Shown in pieces: positions 6,601 to 12,027 of a DNA stretch of 12,027 bases. Below the pieces are notes generated by a model. The model was given only the letters and a program-made list of their open reading frames with translations. It was not told the origin of the DNA and did no database searches. The stretch spans positions 1-12,027 of the forward strand of contig JAPSKJ010000056.1 in the NCBI GenBank assembly GCA_031177735.1, given 5' to 3'. Source of the DNA: Nocardioides sp. Its GTDB lineage: Bacteria; Actinomycetota; Actinomycetes; Propionibacteriales; Nocardioidaceae. A program made the translations under genes and the position numbers. Positions within the stretch are counted from its first letter, which is position 1. Each line of letters begins with the position of its first letter.

Positions 6601-7662
6601 TCAGGAGGTGGTGGGCACCTCGGCCAGCTCGGGCTTCTCCTCGAGCAGCTCCTGCAGCAGCGAGAGGTCGAAGAGCTCGTCGGCCTCGGTGACGTCGATG
6701 TCGGCGGCGGCCAAGGTGGCGAGGTTCTGGTCGACCAGCTCGTCGGAGATGGTGAGCAGGCCGTTGGCCTCCACGTCGGGGGTCACGATCAGGGTGCTCT
6801 GCACCTCGGCCTGCTCGACCTCCTTGGCCAGGTCGAGGCCCAGGTCGGCGCCGTACTCCTCCACCGCCAGGCGGGCGCCCTCCTCGGGGTCGCGCAGGTA
6901 GTCCTGCCAGCCGAGGATCTCCGCCTCGAGGAACGCCTTCACCTTCTCCGGCTCCTCCTCGATCATCTGCTCGGTGGTGATGATGCTCTCGGCGACGAAC
7001 GGCAGGCCGTTGTCGGCGAACGGCAGGTTCGTCACCTGGTAGCCGGCGTCCTGCACCGTGATCGACTCGTTGGTCAGGTAGGCCAGGAAGCCGTCGACCT
7101 CGCCGTCGATGAGCGGGGCCGGGTCGTACTCGACCGGCACCTTCTCCACCTGTGACGGGTCGATGCCGTTGACCTCGAGGAGCGCGTCGAACAGCGTCTC
7201 GTTGCCGCCGGCCTGGACGCCGATCTTCTTGCCGATCAGGTCCTGCGGCGTCGCGATGTTGCCCTTGTCGGCGAGCGAGAGGATGGTGAACGGGTTCTTC
7301 TGGAACTTCGTGCCGACGATCTTCAGCGGCGCGTCCTCCTCCGCGATCACCTGCGCGGTGGCCACCGCGTTGCTGAGCCCGAAGTCGGCCTCGCCGCTGG
7401 CGACCAGCGTCTCGATCGGGCCGGGGCCGGGGTCCATGGTCACCTCGCTGAACCCCACCTCGGTGTAGTGGCCGTTGGTGTCGGCGAAGTACTCGCCGGC
7501 GAACTCGGCGTTCTTGATCCAGGAGAGCTGCAGCTTCACCGCCCCGAAGTCGGAGCTCTCGGCCGCCTCCCCGGAGTCGGACTCATCAGAGCCGCCGCAT
7601 GCGGAGAGGGCGAGGGCGGCGGCGGTGAGCGCTGCGGCGGTGCGCAGGGCGCGCTTGTTCAT
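6601..7662 (-). CDS. ABC transporter substrate-binding lipoprotein, NMT1/THI5-like
   Basis: This 353-residue extracytoplasmic lipoprotein has a signal peptide with basic N-terminus (MNKR), hydrophobic core and lipobox LSAC, so lipidation is expected at C22; an acidic Ser/Gly linker follows to about residue 40. The mature domain opens with LQLSWIKNAEFAGEYFAD (44-61), the NMT1/THI5-like signature (LxWxxNxxxAGxYxA). Family members bind thiamin pyrimidine precursors, riboflavin, nitrate or sulfonates, so the fold does not define the ligand; the neighbouring purine-type enzymes suggest a purine or other N-heterocycle (inference). The ATG at 7662 has AGGAG ~7 nt upstream. It is the first gene of the transporter block and lies behind a 183-bp spacer, as expected for an operon leader whose product is needed in excess. 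Confidence 0.9.
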   Translation of the reverse strand: MNKRALRTAAALTAAALALSACGGSDESDSGEAAESSDFGAVKLQLSWIKNAEFAGEYFADTNGHYTEVGFSEVTMDPGPGPIETLVASGEADFGLSNAVATAQVIAEEDAPLKIVGTKFQKNPFTILSLADKGNIATPQDLIGKKIGVQAGGNETLFDALLEVNGIDPSQVEKVPVEYDPAPLIDGEVDGFLAYLTNESITVQDAGYQVTNLPFADNGLPFVAESIITTEQMIEEEPEKVKAFLEAEILGWQDYLRDPEEGARLAVEEYGADLGLDLAKEVEQAEVQSTLIVTPDVEANGLLTISDELVDQNLATLAAADIDVTEADELFDLSLLQELLEEKPELAEVPTTS

Positions 7663-7759
7663 GGGCGGTCTCCTGATCGAAGCGATGGGGTGTCCACGGA
7701 CGGCGGGGAGGTCCCGTTCCCCGGCCGTTCGCCGATGTGGTCGACGCTAGGAGCGGCGG

Positions 7760-7790
7760 GTTTCGGCGCCGATCGGCGGATGTTTCGGCG
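7760..7790. promoter_or_regulatory. palindrome flanked by direct repeats upstream of the transporter block (candidate operator)
   Basis: A perfect 12-bp palindrome, CGCCGATCGGCG, sits at 7767-7778. It lies between, and partly overlaps, two identical copies of GTTTCGGCG at 7760-7768 and 7782-7790, 22 bp apart (about two helical turns). It is 100-130 bp upstream of the lipoprotein start, in a spacer with few other constraints. This is what a dimeric repressor site looks like, and the RpiR-type regulator at the head of the cluster is the obvious candidate partner. The elements are seen directly; binding is inferred. Confidence 0.45.
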
Positions 7791-7793
7791 GTG

Positions 7794-7822
7794 TAAAAGA
7801 AACGGCGATCTCACGCCTGCAA
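7794..7822 (-). promoter_or_regulatory. AT-rich promoter-like or terminator-like stretch between guaD and the transporter genes
   Basis: On the leftward strand TTGCAG (complement of 7817-7822) lies 17 nt before CTTTTA (complement of 7794-7799), a weak -35/-10 pair that would place the start just upstream of the palindrome at 7767-7778. The same bases can be read as a weak terminator of the guaD transcript: a 4-bp GGCG/CGCC stem (7814-7817 with 7804-7807), or the alternative 5-bp stem 7825-7829/7813-7817, followed by TTTCTTTT (complement of 7795-7802). The run is striking in such a GC-rich genome. The two readings are not exclusive and I cannot choose between them. Confidence 0.3.
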
Positions 7823-7845
7823 CGGGCGTCTCAGCCCGGAGGTGC

Positions 7846-8316
7846 TCAGTAGTCGACGCGCGCGGGGTTGTCGAGCCAGGCCCGGAAGGGGCGCACGGAG
7901 GTGTCCAGGCGCAGCTCCTGCACCGCCGTCGGCCACTGGGCGGGCGGTGCGCTGGCGAGGAGGTCGTAGAAGGCCCGGTCGTCGAAGCCACCGTCGGCGG
8001 CGTCGTCGCGGTTCGCGGCGAAGAGGACGCGGTCCAGCCGCGACCACAGCGCGGAGGCCGCACACATCGGGCACGGCTCGCACGAGGTGTAGAGGGTGCA
8101 CCCCTGCAGGGCGAACACCCCGAGTGCGGCGCACGCCGCGCGGATGGCGACCACCTCGGCGTGGGCGGTCGGGTCGAGGTCGCGGGTGACCCGGTTCACC
8201 CCGGTCGCCACCACGACGTCGTCCTTGACCACGATCGCGCCGAAGGGCCCGCCGCCGGCCCCGACGTTGCCGGTGGCCAGGTCGACGGCCTGCTGCAGCC
8301 ACTTCTCGTCGTTCAT
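7846..8316 (-). CDS. guaD: guanine deaminase, cytidine-deaminase-fold type
   Basis: This 156-residue protein has the same length as Bacillus subtilis GuaD and aligns along its whole length from memory. It converts guanine to xanthine and ammonia in the cytosol. Zinc ligands are H52 (in TAHAEVVAIRAAC), C82 and C85 (TSCEPCPMC); E54 is the proton shuttle. N41 in GVNRVT corresponds to the guanine-contacting Asn. The end PFRAWLDNPARVDY keeps the C-terminal Tyr that in B. subtilis GuaD closes the active site of the domain-swapped partner. Together these favour guanine over cytidine, tRNA adenosine or other nucleoside deaminases. The ATG at 8316 overlaps the stop of the molybdenum hydroxylase gene (ATGA) with GAGGAGAG just upstream, so its product, xanthine, is made beside the enzyme likely to oxidise it. 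A related nucleobase substrate remains possible. Confidence 0.87.
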   Translation of the reverse strand: MNDEKWLQQAVDLATGNVGAGGGPFGAIVVKDDVVVATGVNRVTRDLDPTAHAEVVAIRAACAALGVFALQGCTLYTSCEPCPMCAASALWSRLDRVLFAANRDDAADGGFDDRAFYDLLASAPPAQWPTAVQELRLDTSVRPFRAWLDNPARVDY

Positions 8317-10937
8317 GACTCTCCTCGGGTCAGTCGCCAGATCCGGTCACGGCTCATCGGGAGCTCGCGGGGTCGTCTGCCGACGGCGTCGCGCACCGCG
8401 TTGGCGATCGCCGGCGCGACGGGGTTGTAGGGGGCCTCGCTCATCGACTTCGCGCCGCGCGGCCCCAACGTGTCGTAGGTGTCGGCGAACAGCACCCGGG
8501 TCGGCGGGACGTCGCCGAGCTGGGGCAGCCGGTAGTTGCGGAAGGTGCGGGTCTGCACCGCGCCCTCGACCACGACGACCTCCTCCTGCAGCGCCGAGCC
8601 GATGGCCTGGGCGACGCCTCCCTCGACCTGGCCGCGCAGCTGCTCGGGGTTGATCACCACGCCGGCGTCGACCGCCTGGACCGAGTCGAGGATGCGCACC
8701 TCGCCGGTCGCCGGGTGCACCGCGACGCGGACACCGTGGACGTTGAAGGCCACCGACCGCGGGCTGCCGGTGCTCGATCCGGTCGCGGACAACGGCCGCT
8801 GCGGCTCGTCCAGTCGGCGGCGTACCTCCTCGGCGGCGCGGTGCACCGCCAGGCCGGCGACCACCGACCCGGTGGAGCCGAACGCACCAGAGTCGTAGCC
8901 CGAGGTGGCGGTGTCGGAGGTGACCAGCCGGACCCGGTCGGGGGAGAGGCCGAGCGCCTCGGCCACGATCTGGGTGTGCACGGTCGCGGTGCCGTTGCCG
9001 AACTCCGCGGTGCCGACCTCGACGGTGGCCGTGCCGTCGGCCTCGAGGGTCACCCGCGCGGAGGAGTGGTGCCCGCGCGGTGGGATGGTCGCGATCATGG
9101 CCAGCGCCATGCCGGTGCCGGTCCGCCACCCCTCGCCCGGCGGCGGGGCCGCACCGGCGTCGAGGGCCTGCTCGACCAGGTCGAGGCACTGGTCGAGGCC
9201 GTAGCTGCCGAAGGCCAGGTCGGTGTCGGCCGGACCGTTGACGACGAACTCGTCGCCCGGGACGACCGCGTTGCGGCGGCGCAGCTCGTAGGGGGAGAGG
9301 CCGACCTCGCGAGCGAGGTCGTCCATCGCCGACTCGATCGCGAAGATGAGCTGACCCAGGCCGTAGCCGCGGAAGGCGCCACTGGGCGGGTTGTTGGTGT
9401 AGACGGCCTCGGCGTCGACCCGCTTGTGCGGACACCGGTAGACCGCCACCGACTCGTGCACCCCGTGGAACATGACGCCGGCCGCGTGGTTGCCGTAGGC
9501 GCCGGTGTCGCTCAGCACGTCGACGGCCATGGCGGTGAGGCTGCCGTCGGCGTCGGCGCCCAGGGTGACGCTGACCCGCATCGGATGGCGCCACGGCACC
9601 GCGGTGAACTGCTCCTCGCGGGTCAGCTCCAGCTGCACCGGTCGTCGGTCGCCCCGCTCGGCCAGTCGCAGCGCCGCGAGGGCGACGACGTCCTCGACGA
9701 GCAGCTCCTGCTTGCCACCGAAGCCGCCGCCGACCCGGGCGGCGACCACGCGCACCGAGTCGGGCTCCCGGGACAGCAACCGGGCCAGCTCCTCGCGTAC
9801 CAAGAACGGCACCTGGGTGCTGGTGCGCACGGTGAGCACGCCGTCGTCGTCGACCCACGCCCGCGCCCCGTGGGTCTCCAGCGAGGCGTGGGTGACCCGG
9901 CCGGTGGTCCAGGTGCCGGTCACGGTGTACGCCGCCGAGTCGAGTGCCGCCGCGACGTCGCCGACCTCCCCGTGCGTGTGGGCGACCACGTTGCGCTCGG
10001 GTGCGGCGATGCGCGACTGCTCGGGCGACTTGTCGCCGTGCAGCAGCGGTGCGCCCGGTGAGCGGGCCTCCTCGGGGTCGAAGACCGCCGGCAGCGGCTC
10101 GTAGCTGACCTGCACCAGCGCGGCGGCCCGCTCGGCGATGGCAGCCGACTCCGCCACCACCGCCGCGACCCGCTGGCCGCGGAAGCGGACCACGTCGTCG
10201 AGCAGACGGGTGTCGTCGGGGTCGTCGAGCCGGCTCTCGTGCCGGGCGGTGGAGTAGAGCAGGTCGGGGGCGTCGCGGTGGGTCAGCACCAGCACCACGC
10301 CCTCGATCGCCTCGGCGGCGGAGACGTCGATCGCGGTGACGCGGGCGTGCGCCTGGTCGCTGCGCACCAGCTTCACGTGCAGGACGCCGGCGTCGGGCAG
10401 GTCGAGGGTGAAGGGCTCGGTGCCGGTGACGACCCGGCGGGCCGCCGGGGCGGCGACCGAGCGCCCGAATCCCCCCTGCTCGGGGGCGTCGAGACCCTCC
10501 ACGTTGGCCACGCCGCCGAGGGCGTCGCGGATCGAGCGGTAGCCGGTGCAGCGGCACAGGTTGCCCTTGAAGCAGCGCTCGGGCTCCTCGACCTCGACCC
10601 GGCCGTCGTCCCCGGCGAGCGCCGTCGCGGTCACCACCCAACCGGGGGTGCAGAAGCCGCACTGGAAGGCCGCGGCCTCGGCGAAGCGCCGCTGCACCGG
10701 TGAGAGGTCGGCCGGGGTGCCGAGCCCCGCCGCAGTGGTGACCGCCCGCCCGCGGGCGCGCACCGCCGGCGTCACGCAGGAGTGCACCGGCGCACCGTCG
10801 AGGAGCACGCTGCAGGCGCCGCAGTCACCGGCGTCGCACCCCTTCTTCACCGCGGTCACGCCCTGCTCGCGGATCCACGTGCGCAGGCACTGCCCCGGTG
10901 CCGGCTCGCCGGCGACCTCCACTCCGTCCAGGATCAC
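8313..10937 (-). CDS. xanthine-dehydrogenase-family molybdenum hydroxylase, fused [2Fe-2S] and molybdopterin subunit
   Basis: This 874-residue protein joins two subunits that are usually separate. Residues 1-150 form the [2Fe-2S] module: C34, C39, C42 and C54 bind the plant-ferredoxin-type cluster, and C93, C96, C128 and C130 (QCGFCTPG and CRCTGYRSI) the second. From about 172 comes the a/b hammerhead domain, then the molybdopterin domain with GGGFGGKQ (402-409), AFRGYGLGQ (521-529) and the probable catalytic base E834 in SMSEAPYNP. By alignment from memory, bovine Glu802 corresponds to Q409 and Arg880 to H491, so purine binding must differ from the mammalian enzyme. Arg912 is kept as R523. 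The arrangement, with a separate FAD subunit upstream, is like E. coli YgfM/XdhD. The GTG at 10937 overlaps the FAD-subunit stop (GTGA) and has GAGG 7 nt upstream; the open frame beyond it is spurious. It hydroxylates a heterocycle, probably hypoxanthine or xanthine given guaD. Confidence 0.9.
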   Translation of the reverse strand: MILDGVEVAGEPAPGQCLRTWIREQGVTAVKKGCDAGDCGACSVLLDGAPVHSCVTPAVRARGRAVTTAAGLGTPADLSPVQRRFAEAAAFQCGFCTPGWVVTATALAGDDGRVEVEEPERCFKGNLCRCTGYRSIRDALGGVANVEGLDAPEQGGFGRSVAAPAARRVVTGTEPFTLDLPDAGVLHVKLVRSDQAHARVTAIDVSAAEAIEGVVLVLTHRDAPDLLYSTARHESRLDDPDDTRLLDDVVRFRGQRVAAVVAESAAIAERAAALVQVSYEPLPAVFDPEEARSPGAPLLHGDKSPEQSRIAAPERNVVAHTHGEVGDVAAALDSAAYTVTGTWTTGRVTHASLETHGARAWVDDDGVLTVRTSTQVPFLVREELARLLSREPDSVRVVAARVGGGFGGKQELLVEDVVALAALRLAERGDRRPVQLELTREEQFTAVPWRHPMRVSVTLGADADGSLTAMAVDVLSDTGAYGNHAAGVMFHGVHESVAVYRCPHKRVDAEAVYTNNPPSGAFRGYGLGQLIFAIESAMDDLAREVGLSPYELRRRNAVVPGDEFVVNGPADTDLAFGSYGLDQCLDLVEQALDAGAAPPPGEGWRTGTGMALAMIATIPPRGHHSSARVTLEADGTATVEVGTAEFGNGTATVHTQIVAEALGLSPDRVRLVTSDTATSGYDSGAFGSTGSVVAGLAVHRAAEEVRRRLDEPQRPLSATGSSTGSPRSVAFNVHGVRVAVHPATGEVRILDSVQAVDAGVVINPEQLRGQVEGGVAQAIGSALQEEVVVVEGAVQTRTFRNYRLPQLGDVPPTRVLFADTYDTLGPRGAKSMSEAPYNPVAPAIANAVRDAVGRRPRELPMSRDRIWRLTRGES

Positions 10938-11731
10938 GACAGTGCCTCGCAGACCTCGACCGCCAGCCGCCCGGTCTGGGCGGCCCGCCAGTCGGGGGCG
11001 CCGTGCGGGTCGGCGTACCACCCCACCTCGGCGCCGGCCTCGGCGACGGTGGCGCGCACGGTGCGCTCCGACGGCGCCGGCGGCAGCATGAGCACGACCG
11101 GCCGCGGCACCGAGGCGGTGATGGTGAGCGCGATCGCATCGGGGTCGCGGCGGCCGATGACCAGGGCCGCCGAGCGGCCGTACGTCGTCAGCGCGGCCCG
11201 TCCGGACGCGGTGGCCGCCCGTAGCGCCCACCCGGGGAGGTCGACACCGCGCAGCACCTCGCCGCCGGTCAGGCTGGTCAGCCCGGGACCGCGCACGAAG
11301 GTGGTGACCGGCTCCCGCCGCTCGCCACCGTCCGGGGTCCAGACGACCGCCTCGCCGGCCAGCGCGGCGGCGAGCGCGATCATCGCACCGGCGGGCAGGG
11401 CGAGGCACAGGTTGCCGCCCACGGTGGCGGCGTGCTGGATCTTGAACGACATCAGCAGGGCGTCGGCGCAGGCCCGGGGCAGCTCGGGGGACGGCCACGG
11501 CGCCTGCAGCAGCTGCGCGATGGTGCACGTGGCGGCGACGCGGAGACCGCCGCCCGGGAGCGGCTCCCAGGGCGCCCAGCCGAGGCTGGTGAGGTCGACC
11601 AGGCCGCTCACCTCCGGCTGCGGCTCGGAGAAGAGCCAGGTGCCGCCGGCCAGCAGCCGCTCGCCCTCGGCGAGGTGGAGGTCGGCGCGCGCCGCCGCGG
11701 TGCGGAAGCGGGTCACGGAGGCCAGGTCCAT
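10934..11731 (-). CDS. FAD-binding subunit of the molybdenum hydroxylase
   Basis: This 265-residue subunit carries electrons from the iron-sulfur clusters to its FAD and on to the final acceptor. The FAD_binding_5 (PCMH-type) domain has the first FAD loop LLAGGTWLF (26-34) and the second AATVGGNLCLALPAGAM (101-117); the CO-dehydrogenase flavoprotein C-terminal domain follows from about 165. The first loop has Trp where AGGTD is usual. Its length is close to E. coli YgfM and short of the ~290 residues common in CoxM/XdhB types. The ATG at 11731 directly follows the TGA of the regulator gene (TGAATG), with GGAGG 8 nt upstream. It overlaps the fused subunit by 4 nt, so the two are almost certainly made together. 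Confidence 0.88.
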   Translation of the reverse strand: MDLASVTRFRTAAARADLHLAEGERLLAGGTWLFSEPQPEVSGLVDLTSLGWAPWEPLPGGGLRVAATCTIAQLLQAPWPSPELPRACADALLMSFKIQHAATVGGNLCLALPAGAMIALAAALAGEAVVWTPDGGERREPVTTFVRGPGLTSLTGGEVLRGVDLPGWALRAATASGRAALTTYGRSAALVIGRRDPDAIALTITASVPRPVVLMLPPAPSERTVRATVAEAGAEVGWYADPHGAPDWRAAQTGRLAVEVCEALS

Positions 11732-12027
11732 TCACTCCACCTCCGCGAGCCGGTCGTAGGTGGCGCTGATGGTGGTGATCCGGTCCCGCGCCGGGCGGCC
11801 GGTGAGCGAGAGCACGCCGTCGGCCAGCACGCTGACCAGGCTCATCGCGGCGGCGTAGGAGTCGAAGGCGAGCACACCCTGGGTGGGGCACTCCAGCCAG
11901 ACCCGGGCGTGCACCGCGTGGCCGGCCGCCGTCGGGTCGGCGAGCAGCACGACGTCGGCTCCGGTCGCCGCTGCGGCCGTGAGGAAGTCGCCGAACCCGG
12001 CCGGGCGGCGGCGGAAGCCCACGGCGA
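11732..12027 (-). CDS. MurR/RpiR-type transcriptional regulator, C-terminal (SIS domain) fragment
   Basis: The last ~98 codons of a gene that begins beyond the right edge. The peptide GADVVLLADPTAAGHAVHAR followed by a hydrophobic strand, then FDSYAAAMSLVSVLADGVLS, matches the second half of a SIS domain in MurR/RpiR regulators (the 'Adv.L.vP...FdSy.aal.L...L' pattern). The helix-turn-helix would be in the missing N-terminus. Such regulators normally sense phosphosugars through the SIS domain; in this context the effector could instead be a purine-pathway compound or phosphoribosyl derivative (inference). A GTG at 12022 is in frame but is internal to the domain, and the frame stays open to the window edge. 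Its stop abuts the FAD-subunit ATG, suggesting it is in the same transcript and may regulate the cluster. A non-regulatory SIS protein is the main alternative. Confidence 0.65.
   Translation of the reverse strand, partial: AVGFRRRPAGFGDFLTAAAATGADVVLLADPTAAGHAVHARVWLECPTQGVLAFDSYAAAMSLVSVLADGVLSLTGRPARDRITTISATYDRLAEVE

Noticed and set aside
7663..7845. A purine, thiamin or similar riboswitch before the binding-protein gene
   Set aside because: The spacer was read for conserved aptamer cores and long paired arms. Only a short palindrome and 4-5 bp stems are present, and none of the familiar riboswitch core sequences was seen.
8347..10662. Long leftward open frame inside the molybdenum hydroxylase gene, and rightward frames opposite it
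   Set aside because: The peptide is Arg/Gly/Pro-rich with no domains; the true frame carries all eight cluster cysteines and the molybdopterin motifs.
10938..11891. N-terminal extension of the fused hydroxylase reaching to 11891
   Set aside because: It overlaps the FAD-subunit gene in another frame and has no family similarity. The GTG at 10937, with GAGG upstream and a 4-nt overlap, gives the normal start of the [2Fe-2S] module.
1..12027. Mobile elements, CRISPR arrays, tRNA or rRNA genes
   Set aside because: No transposase or integrase motifs, regularly spaced long repeats, terminal inverted repeats or tRNA-like cloverleaf sequences were found; coding density and composition look uniform.

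Overview
This is a very GC-rich window in which nearly every base lies in, or within a short gap of, a protein-coding gene. Codon use, short 4-nt ATGA/GTGA gene overlaps, frequent GTG starts and the protein families point to a high-GC actinobacterium, plausibly of the Nocardioides type. That placement is an inference from style and content; there is no rRNA or tRNA here to confirm it.

Left side (1-1865). A leftward gene enters at the left edge and is cut off after its first ~39 codons; it looks like a family III (CaiB/BaiF) CoA-transferase. A 180-bp divergent spacer separates it from two rightward membrane-protein genes: a TauE/SafE-type anion exporter and a DUF1275 (YoaK-type) membrane protein. 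Strong hairpins at 1848-1909 sit between these and the convergent cluster that fills the rest of the window.

Right side (12027 down to 1900). Ten genes all run leftward. In transcription order they are: the end of a MurR/RpiR-type regulator; an FAD subunit and a fused [2Fe-2S]+molybdopterin subunit of a xanthine-dehydrogenase-family enzyme; a guanine deaminase of the cytidine-deaminase fold (guaD); a 183-bp spacer with promoter- and operator-like sequence; then an NMT1/THI5-like substrate-binding lipoprotein, an ABC ATPase, two ABC permeases, an adenosine-deaminase-like amidohydrolase and a 2-oxoglutarate/Fe(II) (isopenicillin-N-synthase-like) oxygenase. Most junctions overlap by 4 nt or abut, so the block reads as one or two operons.

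Working model (inference): the ABC system imports a purine or purine-like heterocycle. The oxygenase and the divergent deaminase convert it to an ordinary purine. GuaD (guanine to xanthine) and the molybdenum hydroxylase then feed oxidative purine breakdown under the RpiR-type regulator. Three features make this more than routine purine salvage. The deaminase has altered residues at positions that are catalytic or substrate-binding in adenosine deaminase. The molybdenum hydroxylase has Gln and His where bovine xanthine oxidoreductase has its purine-binding Glu802 and Arg880. An oxygenase of unknown substrate is translationally coupled to the odd deaminase. No urate oxidase, allantoinase or other ring-opening gene is in the window, so the end of the pathway must lie elsewhere.
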